Shown here one piece after another: positions 7,239 through 18,325 of a DNA stretch of 64,000 nucleotides. Position 1 is the stretch's first letter, and the number at the start of each line of letters is the position of its first letter. The notes under the pieces are model-generated. The model saw nothing but the letters and a program-made list of their open reading frames with translations. It was not told where the DNA came from and ran no database searches. A program made the position numbers and the translations under genes. Origin of the DNA: Nannochloropsis oceanica (Eukaryota; Sar; Eustigmatophyceae; Eustigmatales; Monodopsidaceae); assembly GCA_004519485.1 (NCBI GenBank), contig CP038128.1, forward strand, positions 1,319,001 through 1,383,000, in the 5' to 3' direction.

Positions 7239-10200
7239 TCAAAGCGACCCCGATAATCTTGCATTATCCCTCGCGATCTCCATGGCATCCCCCCCTTCCT
7301 CACCTTCCTCGTCCTCCTCCTCCTCTCTCTCATCTTGTCCCCAGGGTGCCTCCTCTTTTGCCGTCCTCGCCAGCTCTGCCCACTCCGTCCGCCTCAACAG
7401 GCGCAGTAACGCCCGTCCCGATCTTCCCACACACACCATGAAGTCCTCCAACGTGAATGCCTCCTTTAGCAAGGACGCCTGCGCCGGCGGGGCCGCGAAT
7501 CGACCACGAGGAAAGTATTCGTGCAGCTTGATGCGGGGGTCAGCCACCGTTTCTCCTATTTGCATGCTCCACATGTAGCACTTGGCAGCTAAATGTCGGA
7601 AACGGTCGGCGTTAACGTCCGCTTGTTCCGCGCGTTTGGCAGCGGCTTCGGGGGTGGAGGCTAACAGGGAGGAAGAGAAAGTGGTGGTGGTGGTGGTGGT
7701 GGAGGAGGAGGAGGAGGGGGGAAAGGCTGCGAGGGAGGGCGAGGCGAGGGAGTGGCCGACGGCGGAAGGGGAAACGAAGGCGTCTTCCAGGCAGCGTGCC
7801 GTGTCGTACAATGTCTGGGATAACGGCAGAAGGGGAGGGGGGGAAGGAAGGATGAATCGACCGTAAAGTGTCACAAGAGAAGACGAAGTTCACAGTGAGA
7901 ATGGACACCAGGAAGCTCCTTCCCCTCCCTCCTGCCCTCCCTCCCGCCCTCCCTCTCTCCCTCCCTCCCTACCTACCTACCTGATGCAATAGATGGACCA
8001 GTTCTGGCAAGCACGTGGCCTTGAGCTGCCTCAGCTCCTGCTCCCGATCCATCAACGCCTCCGGTCGGAAAATGAGGGCTTCGACATCGTTGTTGTAGGC
8101 AAGGACGACGTCCCCCCCTCTCTGAGGAAAGGAATGAGGGGTGTAGGGGGAGGAGGAGGAGGAGGAGGAGGAGGAGGAGGAGGAGAGCGAGGCGAGGGCC
8201 TCCTCGGTAAGACCCGAGGAAAGCCATTTATCTGTGAAGGAGGGAGGGAAGGAGGGCGGGCGGGAGGGCGGCAGGAAGGAATTTGAGTACATCACCACCA
8301 AAACCCCTGTCCCTCCCGCTCTCCCTCTCTCCCTCCCTCCCTCTCTCCCTCTCTCCCTCCCTACCTGCACGCTTGATGATCACCATAAGGACCGTGGCAG
8401 CATTGGCCATCGCCCCAGCCATGTCTGTTGCCAGGTCCGTCAAACGAGTCACTTCGTGCACCACGTCCTGGATGGAGAGCTCGAGAATCTGCTCTTGCTG
8501 CAGGAGGGAGGGAGGGAGGGAGGGAGGGAGGGAGGGAGGGAGGGAGGGAGGGAGGGAGGGAGGGGGGTAAGGAACTTGGTTTTTGGGGTCGGTCACGATC
8601 GACGCAAGGAAAGAAGGGAGGGAGGGAAGGAGGGAGGGAGGGAGGGACCAGCACCGACACGCACCGCTTGCACTGTGCTGGCGCTCTCTACCATCCGCTG
8701 CACGTGCCGCCGTTGCACGTCAAACGCCGCCTCCGAGGCCTTCCATTCGAAAAATGCTTCCTGGGCTGCACCCATTTGCTGAGGCAGGGAGGGAGGGAGG
8801 GAGGGAGGGAGGGAGGGAGGGGGTGAGGAGATCAGACAGCTGGTCAAAGTCCATTCTTCACGATGGACCAGTGATTCCCCTCCCTCCCTCCCTCCCTCCC
8901 TCCCTCCCTGCCTCCTTTTTGTAGTGATCTCCTTCCCTCCCTCCCTCCCTCCCTTCCTCCCTCCTACCGTACCTGCCAACTCTCCCACTCCTCCACGTGC
9001 GAGTCAAACAAGAGACTGCCCACCCCCTTGACGGTCTGCTCCCCCCCTCCCTCCCCCCCTCCCTCCCTCCCTCCCTTCTCCTGGGCCAGGAGCAAGCTCT
9101 TGCCAAAGCGAAGAAGGGCCCCAAAGGCCTCGGAGAAAATGACGCCTTGGTCGCGCTGAGGGAGGGAGGGAGGGAGGGAGGGAGGGAGGGAGGGAGGGAG
9201 GGAGGGAGGGAAGGGATGTTGGACGACGGTGTGCAGGGAGGGAAGGAGGGGAGGGGCAGGAGGAAAGGGAGGGAAGGAGGGAAGGAGGGAGGGAAGGAGG
9301 GAGGGAAGGAGAGAGGGAAGGAGGGAGGGACGTACCTCATCAGGGGAGGCGCAAGCGCGGGCGGCGACGGCTCGACGGAGGAAGGCCGTGAGGTGCACGA
9401 TCGATTGATGGTGGAGGCGAGGATTCCGGAGCCATTGCAGGGACTGGGGGAGGGAGGGAGGGAGGGAGGGAGGGAGGGAGGGAGGAAAGGAGGGAAGAAG
9501 GAAGGGAGGGGTGTTCGTGAGACGAGTGAAAACAAAAGAGCACCTGCGTGGTTGACCCTCTCGTCCGTCCGGTCGTCCCTCCTTCTCTCCCTGCCTCCCT
9601 CTCCCTTCGCACCTTGAGCCGAAGCGTGTCTGCCGCTCCGAGTGTCGGCAGTCTGTCATCTCCCTCCACCGCGCCGGGAGGAAGGCCCACGAGCTCCCTC
9701 TGCGCAGCTTCCCTCCCCCCGGGGGGGGAGGAAGGGAGGGAGGAAGCGAGGGAGGAGGCGAGGGAAGAGAGGGAGGGGTCGTCTTGGTCGCGGTAGTGCT
9801 CGAGGACCTGAGGGAGGGAGGGAGGGAGGGAGGGAGGGAGGGAGGGAGATGTGAGTCTGCTGTCCGATTCGACTTCCTTGATGTTAAAGACTCTCAGTTG
9901 TATCCTTCCCTCCCTCCCTCCCTCCCTCCCTTCACTCCTCCCCTTGTCCCCTCCCTCTCGTCCCTCCCTCGCCCGTCACCACAGCAATACCCCCATCTGC
10001 ATGAACCGAAAGGCTCCCCTCCCTCCCACCCTCCCTCCCTCCCTCCCTCCCTCCCTCCCTCCCTCCCTCCCTCCCTCCCTCCCTCCCTCCCTCCCTCCCT
10101 CCCTCCCACCCTCCGTACCTACCTCGGCCACCACCACTCCCACATCCTCCCCCTGCATGAACCGAAAGGCTTCTTCCAGGCACGCTGCCCTGACGCTCGA

Positions 10201-13200
10201 CGCGTACACCTGCATCCAGTGGCCCGCCACGGCCCTCCTCCTTCCCTTCCTCGGGAGGAAGGAGGCATAGAGCGTTATCAAAGGCACGTGGGTCGCCTCC
10301 CGCGTCAGCACCTGACAGGGAGGGAGGGAGGGAGGGAGGGAGGGAGGAAGGGAGAGAGGGGGGATGGTGAGTGGGCGAGTGTTACGTGAAGGCTCCTACA
10401 CTCCTCCCGCTTCCCTCCCCTCCATCCATCCTTCCTTCCTTCCTTCCAATTTTCTTCCCTCCCTCGATCCCTCCTCCCCTCGATCCCTCCTCCCCTCCCT
10501 CCCCACCTGCATGTATCGTGTCACTATCTCCCACACCGCCGACTCCACCCCCTGAGGTTGCCCTGCCCACGCCCCTCCCTCCCTCCCTCCCCCCTCCGTC
10601 TCAACGACAAAGAGAGCGACGTGGGTCCACAAACGGAGAAGGCGAGGATCGTCCTTGCTCACGGCGCTCTGCGGGAAACCGTAGGAGGGGAGGAGGGAAA
10701 GGAAATGTCATATATATATTTATATATACATATATAGCGGCACAAGGGAGGGAGGGAGGGAGGGAGGGAGGGAGGGAGGGAGGGAGGGGAGGAGACAGCG
10801 AAAAAACAGCGGTGGAGATGAGTCCACGTCCTCGAGGGAACTTTATGAATAGATCATCCTTCCCTCCTGCCTTCCCTTCCTCCCTCCCTCCCTCCCTCGC
10901 GCCCTCCCTCCCTACCTGCGCCACGGCCACCAACATCTCCCGGAGCTCCCCCGTCATCACGCCCGCCTGCACCCTTCTCTCAGGTGTCAGGTCTAAGGCC
11001 TCCAGAGCCGCGGCATCCTGAAAGGGAGGGAGGGAGGGAGGGAGGGAGGAAGGGAGGGAGGTCAATTTAGTGGTGTGTGGGACAGGGAGGGAGGGAGGGA
11101 GGAGGGGAGATACCTCCACGTGGGAGTCAAAAAAGGGAGGGCGGGAGGGAGGGAGGGAGGGAGGGAGGGAGGGCTGGCTTGCTTACCTCCACGTCACGAA
11201 AAAGCTGCGCCACAGTCCGATCTTGGAGGAGCCTGCCTGTCTTCATAAATTGCTCCTCCTGCTCCTGGGATGTACGGTAAGAATGCAGAGATAAAGGGCA
11301 GGAGAGGGGGGAAACAAAGACAGAAATCAATGTGACGATAGGGATACACGTTCAATCTTCCCATTTATCCCTCCTCCTCTCCCTTCTTCCATCCCTCCCT
11401 CCTTACGTAGATCGATGCCTCGCCCTCCACCAGATCGGGGTATAGGTCGGAGTAACGGCGTTTAATAGTTTGTAACTGCTGCATCGTCAGTTGCAGCTCC
11501 CATTCCATCTTGGCCTAGGGTGGTGGGGAGTCAAAAAGACGGAGGGAGGGAGGGAGGCAGAAAGGGAGGGAGGGAGGGAAAGGAGAAAGGAAAGCGAAAC
11601 GATCAATGAAAGAGTCGATACCGGCAAGTCCATCCCCCCCTCTGCCCCTCCCTCCCTCCCTCCCTCCCTCCCTCCCTCCTTTCTCACCCTAAAAAATGCC
11701 CACGCCTGGTCTTCCCACCCCTGCATATACTCGCCCCCACACCGCACCAACAGCTGCGGCTCCAGCGCGAGGGCTGCGTAGACGGTCTGTGGGAAGGAGG
11801 AAGGGAGGGAGGGCAAGAGGGAGGGAGGGTGTTAAAGAATAAGTAGTGCATTCATGTCGGGAAATTAGGCACAACAGTAATCCATACGCTCGCTCCCTCC
11901 CTCCCTCCCTCCCTCCTCACCCTCTCCATCTTCACACTCTTCTCCTTCGTGTTCGGATGCTGCTTAGTCAGAGTCTCGGCCAAGCTCGCGCACATCCGCC
12001 TCCAGAGCAACGGACGGAGGTTATTCACCCAAATGACACCTGCCCTTCGCTTTCCTTCCCCTCCTCCTCCCCTGCCTCCCCCCTCGCCACCTGTCCGTGC
12101 GCGTCGTGTGGCGTGTGTGCAGTAGGTGCATTGCGTAAACAAATTAATAATGGACAGCATACCCGGTTACCTCCCTCCCTCCCTCCCTCCCTCCCTCCCT
12201 CCCTACCTTCCGGTACATACACCTCCCAGGGGTCCCCCCCACTTATGGAGGCAGCCCGCCAATGCTGCCCACAGCGATGACAGAGGTCAACTGCGTCATC
12301 CAGTCGACCAGCACGGAGGAAGCTGTAGGAGTAGGAGGGGGTGGGGGGAGGGAGGGAGGAAGGGAAAGAGGAAAGGAAGGGTGCGTTAGAATTAGACTTG
12401 AAGGGCGACAAGGGAGGGAGGGTAGGTGGGAGGGAGGGAGGGAGGGAGGAAGGGAGGAAAAGCCTAGCTACCACCGGACGCGCTCGAGGAAGAGCAAGAG
12501 AGGGAGGAAAGGAGGAATTAGGAGAGGCAGGGAGAGGGAGGGATGAGGGAGGGAAACGACGTACCGCCAGATGCGCTCGAGGAGGAGGAAATCTTGCTGT
12601 TCGTCCACAGGAGCGAGAGGGCGCCGGGTATGGTAGGGATGGTCGGGATCGAGAGCAGGCACCCCCTCTTGCTGACAGGTGGATGGCCACATGTCAAAGC
12701 CTCCTTCCTGTAGAAAAAAGACGAGGGAGGGAAAGAGGGAGGGAGGGAGAGGGGGAGGGGATGGGTGACTGGTGGAGAGCTGGAAGGTTGGAGGGACTCG
12801 CTTGCCCTCCCTCCCTTCCTCCTTTCTTCCCTCCCTCCCTGCGCACCAGTCCATTGATCTCATCTTGGAGCATCCACAGGTCGCGTTCTCGCAACAGCTC
12901 CAGCCACGTGACCAGAAGGAGGATGCGACGAAACTCCTTCCGATGGTTAAGGAAGTCTTCAAGGACCTGAAGGAGGGAGGGAGGAAGGGAAGGAGGGAGG
13001 AAGGGAGGGAAGAGACGCATGTATGCATATGTAAACATCCATCGGTCGAAATAATGCTCCTGCTGGCTATGGCACCCTTCCTTCCCTCCCTCTTTCCTTC
13101 CCTCTTTCCCTCCCTCACCTTCAACATGCTCTTCTCCACTAACCCCTCCTCCTCCAGCTCCTCGTCTTGCACGTGCTTCAACTTGCCCGGTACCAACTGC

Positions 13201-13709
13201 ATGGACGACGAACGGAAGGGGCCCAAGGACGGATAGTCCAGGTCTTCGCGACGGAGTTCTATGAGCTATACCAGAAATGAAGGAGGAAGGGAGAAATGAG
13301 ACTGGGGTCTGTACATATGTATATATATATATATGAAGCCACAGTGCCTTCTCCACACCCCAGTTGCTTCTCCCACCCCTCCCGCCTTCCCCCACCCAAG
13401 CACACGTACCATCCACGTATCCGCCTCCACCTCCCACCGCCTAGCCATCGCCGCGTCTTCTTTCCGTTGCCGTTCCCCACCTCCTCCCGCCCCTGCTCCG
13501 GCATGCTCCCTCCCATTCCTGGCCGCCTCGCGCAAACGGTCTTCGGCCTCCTTCAGAAACTTCTCTTCGGGTCTGTACCGCACTTCCAGGTCTGGGTGCT
13601 CTGAATAGCGTCGATGCTCCTGCACGTACTCCGCAAGGTATGCATGGAAGTCGGCTTGTAGACCCGCCTCTTCCATCTTGCTGCTGGTGGTCGTTGTGCT
13701 GGCGAGCAT
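7239..13709 (-). CDS. NUP107: NUP107/NUP84-like nucleoporin, 19 exons
   Basis: About 1097 aa, close to plant NUP107 length. Exons (each junction keeps frame): 13410-13709, 13119-13265, 12847-12966, 12565-12707, 12207-12322, 11921-12090, 11688-11786, 11407-11514, 11187-11264, 10916-11017, 10507-10668, 10123-10311, 9613-9807, 9336-9443, 8973-9155, 8665-8778, 8365-8497, 7981-8231, 7239-7814. The diagnostic segment is AGRLDDAVDLCHRCGQHWRA then SISGGDPWEV (exon 5), the Nup84/Nup107 family signature. LITLYASFLPR with downstream VYASSV in exon 12 fits the later helical solenoid. The product is a scaffold component of the Y-complex of the nuclear pore. Exons are 78-576 nt; introns are mostly (GGGA)n/(CCCT)n. 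Exons 13 and 15 contain in-frame repeat-like segments (GREGGGEGGGE in 15). The assignment rests on remembered family patterns, not an alignment. Confidence 0.78.
8504..8565. repeat. (GGGA)n microsatellite in NUP107 intron 16
   Basis: About 15 uninterrupted copies of GGGA immediately next to the exon 17 acceptor. On the coding strand it is (TCCC)n and serves as the polypyrimidine tract. Confidence 0.9.
9158..9211. repeat. (GGGA)n microsatellite in NUP107 intron 14
   Basis: About 13 copies next to the exon 15 acceptor, again C-rich on the coding strand. Confidence 0.9.
10016..10107. repeat. (CCCT)n microsatellite in NUP107 intron 12
   Basis: About 20 copies of CCCT between a partial copy of exon 12 and the exon 12 donor; the coding strand is (AGGG)n just after the GT. 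One of the longest pure tracts in the window. Confidence 0.9.
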
Positions 13710-14066
13710 GATGATAGATGATGATGGGGTGGGGAGGCGAGGGAGGGAGGGAGAAATTGGTCGCTGGTTTCGACTGGGCAATGTCGAGGCTCGCTGTCGG
13801 CGTGTCTTATCAGGGCCTATTGTTGTAAAGAAGAAGGAGTTCAGATGCAAAGAATGAGGCCTTGGTCAGTTATGGTGGTTGTGTGCGGTGTCTGCTTGTT
13901 CTTCGCTCTCTCGTGTCTGACCCCGGGGCCCGAGCGGCCCGTCCCATGCCTCGCCAAGGAAAGCCGCAGCGATTTTGCGTTCCTACTCTCTCTTTTTTCC
14001 ACCTAACTTTAATCATGCCACACCTCCCCACACATATCCACCGGTACCATCGAGGTCTGGGGTGCC
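13710..14066. promoter_or_regulatory. Divergent promoter region of NUP107 and the WD40 gene
   Basis: 357 bp between two head-to-head start codons, so both promoters should lie here. No core element is identified with confidence. Confidence 0.4.
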
Positions 14067-17000
14067 ATGGAGCGCGGTGATGGTGGCGGTGGCGGACGCA
14101 AGAAAGCCCCTGCGCCGCCAATCACAGGGAGCGGCTCCATCCTCTCCTTCTTCGGCGGCAGCAGCAGCGGCAAGGGCAATAAACCCGCTACAGCGGCACC
14201 AGCAGCACTACCGCTACGGACAGGAGTAGATGCAGAAGCTGCCGCCGCGACGTTGCCACCGAGGAGGACCATAACGCAATCCAGAAGTGGAGCAATGGGA
14301 AGAAAGGGCGTGCGCCTCCGAGAGGAGCCTGAGATCATCCCTCCTGCACCCACGCCTCCTCCCCCCACTCCACCTCATCTTCCCCAGCACCAGCCCCAGA
14401 CCCAGCTCGGCAGTAGGAAGCGTCATCGTTCGGACAAGAAAGATGAATCATCTACAGCCGCAGCACCAAGGGATGCGCAATTACAGCAGAAGCAGCTGCA
14501 TCAGGAAGAAGACGATGACCCTTTTTTGAGCCGATTACTACAAATGTCTTCGCGCAGTCTTCCGGTCGCGATGGCACAGTCCTCCACATTGCTATCTTTG
14601 ACTCGGCGTAAAAAAAAGGCGATTGAAGTCGAAGGAGGGGGGGGGGGAGGAGGAAGCAAAAGGGTTGAAATGACAGCAGCAGCAGGAGCACCAGCACTAG
14701 CAACGGTCACGGCAGCAGGAGCATCACGCCAAGAGAACGAGCAAGATCGGAAAGGGGTGCCAAATCAAATACTACCACCCATGCCATTATCTTCCTCGTC
14801 GGTAGTAGAACCAGATATTCTACCAGGAGCTGAGGCACCAGCAGAAAAAGCAGCACCAGCACCAGCAGACGTAGCAGCAGTCACATATGTGGCCCCGGCA
14901 GCCGCGGTCATGAATCCCTCCCTTTCTCCAGCCCCCTCCCCCGCCCTCGGCGACTTCGTGGACACTGAGAGCTGGCGGGCATCATTCGCCGACGACGATG
15001 GCACCAGCACTAACAACAACAACAGCAGCAACAGCAATACAACCACCACCACCACCACCACCAAACGCGGTATCCTCGCCTTCCTCCGCCCAACTCCTCC
15101 CCCCCTCCGCTGCCCCGCCCTCCCTCTTCCCATCCCTCCCCCACATCCCCCCCGCCTGCGTCACTGGCGGCAATTTTTTACCCACTTTCAAACCAACACT
15201 CAACGGTCACGTACCCGTTTCGCTATCCGCACTCTCCTCACACACCGCCTCCGCCCCTTCTCCACCACTCTCCCCCCCTCCCTCCCTCACCCGCACCCTC
15301 GTTCCATCACGGGCCTGGCTGAAGGGCGAACGAGCACCAGTGTCACCGACCCGCCGTCGGTCCTCCGTTTCGATGCCGTTGGGGCGTTGCTGGCCGTTGG
15401 GACCACTCACGGCGTTGTCCGCATTTTTGACTTCGATGAATTCCTCTCTGTGATTGCCACCCGCCCTGCCCACCCTCCTTCCCTTCCTCCTTGCTTCCCT
15501 GACCTTCAACACTTGCCCCGGCAGCGTCAACAGCAGCTGCTACAAGAGCAGCAGTATCAACGGCAGCAGCAGCAGCACCCTCCCTTGCTCACGCTGGAGC
15601 CACGCAAGGCCGTTTCGGCTGTGGAATGGAACGCGGAGCAAGATACTCACCTGGCAGTCGCCTTCTGGCACTGGCCCGAGGTTTATCTCTACGATCTCGC
15701 CTCCTTCTCCTCCCTCCCTACCTCCATCTTCAAAGTCGGCCACCGGGTCAAGGGCGCGGCGGGAGGGAATCACTCCCTGGTGTGTTTCTCGTCCGGGGGA
15801 AAAGGCGGGATAGAGGGACGGAGGACCACCACGTTGATTGCGGGCAGTGCGTACGGAGTGCTGAGGGGATGGAGAGTAGGGTCACCGGCGAGTGTGTGCT
15901 GGGAAGTTAAGACGAGGGGAAACATGGCTCTATCAGCGCTGTGCGTGACGGGGTCTCTAGTGGTGGGGGCAGGGGGGGGGGGAGGAAGGGAAGGAGGGGG
16001 GGGCGGAGGTGGAGGTGATGTGCTATACGTATGGGATGTAGGGCATTTGCAGACGCCGATTTTGGGGGCGATACCAGCGCCGCCTTTACTGGTGAGGGTG
16101 GAGGTGGGGGGGTATGTGAGGGGGTTGGGGTGCCCTTCCTCCCTCCCTTCCTCGCCGTCCTCCTTGCCTCCGTCTCCGTTCGGGTCGTCTTCGCATGTGT
16201 CGTCGTCCTCTACCTCCTCCTCTCTCCCTTCCTCGTCGTCGGTCTCGACGGCATTGGATGCTGTGGTGTGCGTGACGGAGGCCGGGAATGTCTTCCGGGT
16301 AGGAGAGAGGGCGAGGAGGGAGGGAGGGAGGGAGGGAGGACTATTTGTGGGCAGATGTGATGCGGCCTGGGTGGGGGAGCTGCATGGGAGGGAGGTGTGT
16401 GTGACGCATGATATAGGGACGGGCGAGACGGTGGTGTATGGGTGTGAGGAGAGGGAGGGGGCGAGAGAAGGACGGGGGGAGGGAGGGTGGTTGGGGTTGG
16501 AGGGATCGAGGAGGCTTAGGAAGGGAGATGCAGTTGTGACGTTTCATGAGGAGGTCCTGTCGGAGGAGGGTGAGGGAGGGGAGGGGAGAAAGTTTGATTT
16601 GACGTTGCCGGGTGAGGTGGTGTGGGCCGAGGAGGGTGGGCATCTAATCCAGTCGTCTTGTCCGAGCTTGCATTATTATTTATGTCCTTGTTCTGTGAAA
16701 GATGGGGCGGGAAATGGAGGAGGTGGGGGGGGGGAAGAGGGAGAGGAGAGGTGGGGGGCTGCTGTGGGGGGAGAAATAGGAGGAGGAGGAGGAGGAGGAG
16801 GAGGAGGAGGAGCGATGGGAAGGCGAAGCAGGAGGAAGAGGAGAACATGTGTGATAAAGGTGGAGGGTAGAGTGTACCGGATCAAGGACTTGTGGCCTAC
16901 TAATCACTACAAAGAGAAAGCAATGGACATAGGGCAACATGGGGTAAGGGAGGGCAGGCAGGAGGGCGGGAAGGAGGTAGGGCAGGATGGAGCGAGGGAG

Positions 17001-17396
17001 GGAGGGACGACGATTGAATTGATCGAGGCCTTTCATCGCGATATTTTCACCTCTTTCAAGACCGAGCCAGGGGGAGCTGTCCTTCTTCTTGCTCCTCTTC
17101 GTCCTATTTTCACTCCTCCTTCCTCCTCCTCTTCTTCCTCTTCCTCTTCCTCCTCGAGAAGGTGGGCTCCTCTCATTGGAAATCTTCCTATTAATTCGCC
17201 CCTTGGGTGTTTGACAATCAATCCCGCCACACAACATGTGGTGATGGGGTTATCCAGCGGCGGGTACGAGGTTTTGGGAAGTGAGCATCATGCAGGTGGG
17301 AGCTGGGAGGAGGAAGAGAGGGATGAAGTCCAGGCGGTGGTGGAAATAGAGGAAGAGATGGAAGTTTTGGGGGAAAGAGAGACTGTTGGGGTTTGA
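14067..17396 (+). CDS. Large WD40-like protein with an N-terminal PIP-box-like motif
   Basis: Single frame of 1109 aa from ATG 14067. The first 430 residues are disordered (Ala, Pro, Ser, Thr, His runs). Residues about 20-30 read ITGSGSILSFFGG, resembling the hydrophobic-FF core of a PCNA-interacting peptide but lacking the usual Gln. From about 430, beta-propeller-like repeats appear: VLRFDAVGALLAVGTTHGVV then RIFDFDEFL; AVSAVEWNAEQDTHLAVAFW then VYLYDL; LIAGSAYGVLRGWRV; DVLYVWDVGHL. Later blades are split by Gly/Glu and Ser insertions, several of them repeat-derived. The C-terminus returns to a blade-like VVMGLSSGGYEVL. Role not identified; a propeller scaffold possibly linked to replication or repair would fit the FF motif. 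An AATAAA lies 16 nt after the stop (17412-17417). Unspliced introns in the 15.1 kb region cannot be excluded. Confidence 0.65.
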   Translation: MERGDGGGGGRKKAPAPPITGSGSILSFFGGSSSGKGNKPATAAPAALPLRTGVDAEAAAATLPPRRTITQSRSGAMGRKGVRLREEPEIIPPAPTPPPPTPPHLPQHQPQTQLGSRKRHRSDKKDESSTAAAPRDAQLQQKQLHQEEDDDPFLSRLLQMSSRSLPVAMAQSSTLLSLTRRKKKAIEVEGGGGGGGSKRVEMTAAAGAPALATVTAAGASRQENEQDRKGVPNQILPPMPLSSSSVVEPDILPGAEAPAEKAAPAPADVAAVTYVAPAAAVMNPSLSPAPSPALGDFVDTESWRASFADDDGTSTNNNNSSNSNTTTTTTTTKRGILAFLRPTPPPLRCPALPLPIPPPHPPRLRHWRQFFTHFQTNTQRSRTRFAIRTLLTHRLRPFSTTLPPSLPHPHPRSITGLAEGRTSTSVTDPPSVLRFDAVGALLAVGTTHGVVRIFDFDEFLSVIATRPAHPPSLPPCFPDLQHLPRQRQQQLLQEQQYQRQQQQHPPLLTLEPRKAVSAVEWNAEQDTHLAVAFWHWPEVYLYDLASFSSLPTSIFKVGHRVKGAAGGNHSLVCFSSGGKGGIEGRRTTTLIAGSAYGVLRGWRVGSPASVCWEVKTRGNMALSALCVTGSLVVGAGGGGGREGGGGGGGGDVLYVWDVGHLQTPILGAIPAPPLLVRVEVGGYVRGLGCPSSLPSSPSSLPPSPFGSSSHVSSSSTSSSLPSSSSVSTALDAVVCVTEAGNVFRVGERARREGGREGGLFVGRCDAAWVGELHGREVCVTHDIGTGETVVYGCEEREGAREGRGEGGWLGLEGSRRLRKGDAVVTFHEEVLSEEGEGGEGRKFDLTLPGEVVWAEEGGHLIQSSCPSLHYYLCPCSVKDGAGNGGGGGGEEGEERWGAAVGGEIGGGGGGGGGGGAMGRRSRRKRRTCVIKVEGRVYRIKDLWPTNHYKEKAMDIGQHGVREGRQEGGKEVGQDGAREGGTTIELIEAFHRDIFTSFKTEPGGAVLLLAPLRPIFTPPSSSSSSSSSSSSRRWAPLIGNLPINSPLGCLTINPATQHVVMGLSSGGYEVLGSEHHAGGSWEEEERDEVQAVVEIEEEMEVLGERETVGV

Positions 17397-18325
17397 CATA
17401 GTACGTAGTGAAATAAATTCGCGAATGAGGACTGGGTGACTGAAAGACAAAAACAGCAGAGCATCTTGAGAATTACAGCATAGAATGAAGCACGAACTCG
17501 ACCGTAATGTCTCCAAAAACGAACAGTACACAAAACGATTCCAAAGAACTAGCCCCATGTACGTACATTCGCATTATTCAACAATGGGATAGGACTTGCA
17601 TTGAGACGCTTGCAAACTTGGTGGTTCAGGAGACTTCAAAACCGACAACCTCCTCACCCTCCACCCTCCCAACTTTTTAAGGGCCTCACTTTTGCTGGCA
17701 TGGTATGTCGCTTCCGTCACAAAGTTCATGCACTACCTCTATATCCTGTTAATGCTATCCACCAATGAAAATCCATCACCACCACACTTTGTCGTCCCTG
17801 CACACCTTTCTAGGAAAGGTGTGCCCCACGTAGCAGTTCGATCCGTTCCGAAAGCCCGCTTTTCTCCTCCCCGAAGGCTCGACTCCATCACGAGAAGAAC
17901 ACATGGATGAGTCATTCCTCCACACCAAGCTTTTCATGTCCCTTTCGCCGACAGAACACAAAGCCATTCCATCACAGGAAGCATTGCATGCGCACGCAAG
18001 ATTGCAGACGCTAAGTGGAGATCCTGCTCATTTTCATGTCCTATCTGTGTTATTTTGGCCCCCTGCTTTCCGCTCACGTGGCCGCCTCAAAGCACGCTGC
18101 CTCCATATGGCTTGTCTTCGATGTCCCTACGCTTTGCTTGCGGTGATATCACGTTTATGCCAGTCGACTAGCATACATGTGTTCTGATTCCAATCATCTC
18201 CACTCGCCCACCATCACAGCCAACGCCAAGCCAACTGACATCAGCTCTTTGGGGTGGGTTGGACCGGGCTCGCATCACCAGCGGCGAACACGAGCTGGAG
18301 CACGGCGGGAATCGGAATAAGAAGG
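17397..18325. other. Intergenic region, nothing recognised
   Basis: 3' flank of the WD40 gene and promoter side of squalene epoxidase. Only short random frames; an open frame at 18254 upstream of SQE begins with GTG, not ATG. Confidence 0.5.

Noticed and set aside
8501-10110. Regularly spaced repeats resembling an array
   Set aside because: The unit is a 4-bp microsatellite without spacers; it is not CRISPR-like.
7900-13100. Many long open frames rich in LPPSLPPS or GREGGREGG on both strands
   Set aside because: They are translations of (CCCT)n/(GGGA)n, which lacks stop codons in all frames; splice-linked exons explain the conserved parts.
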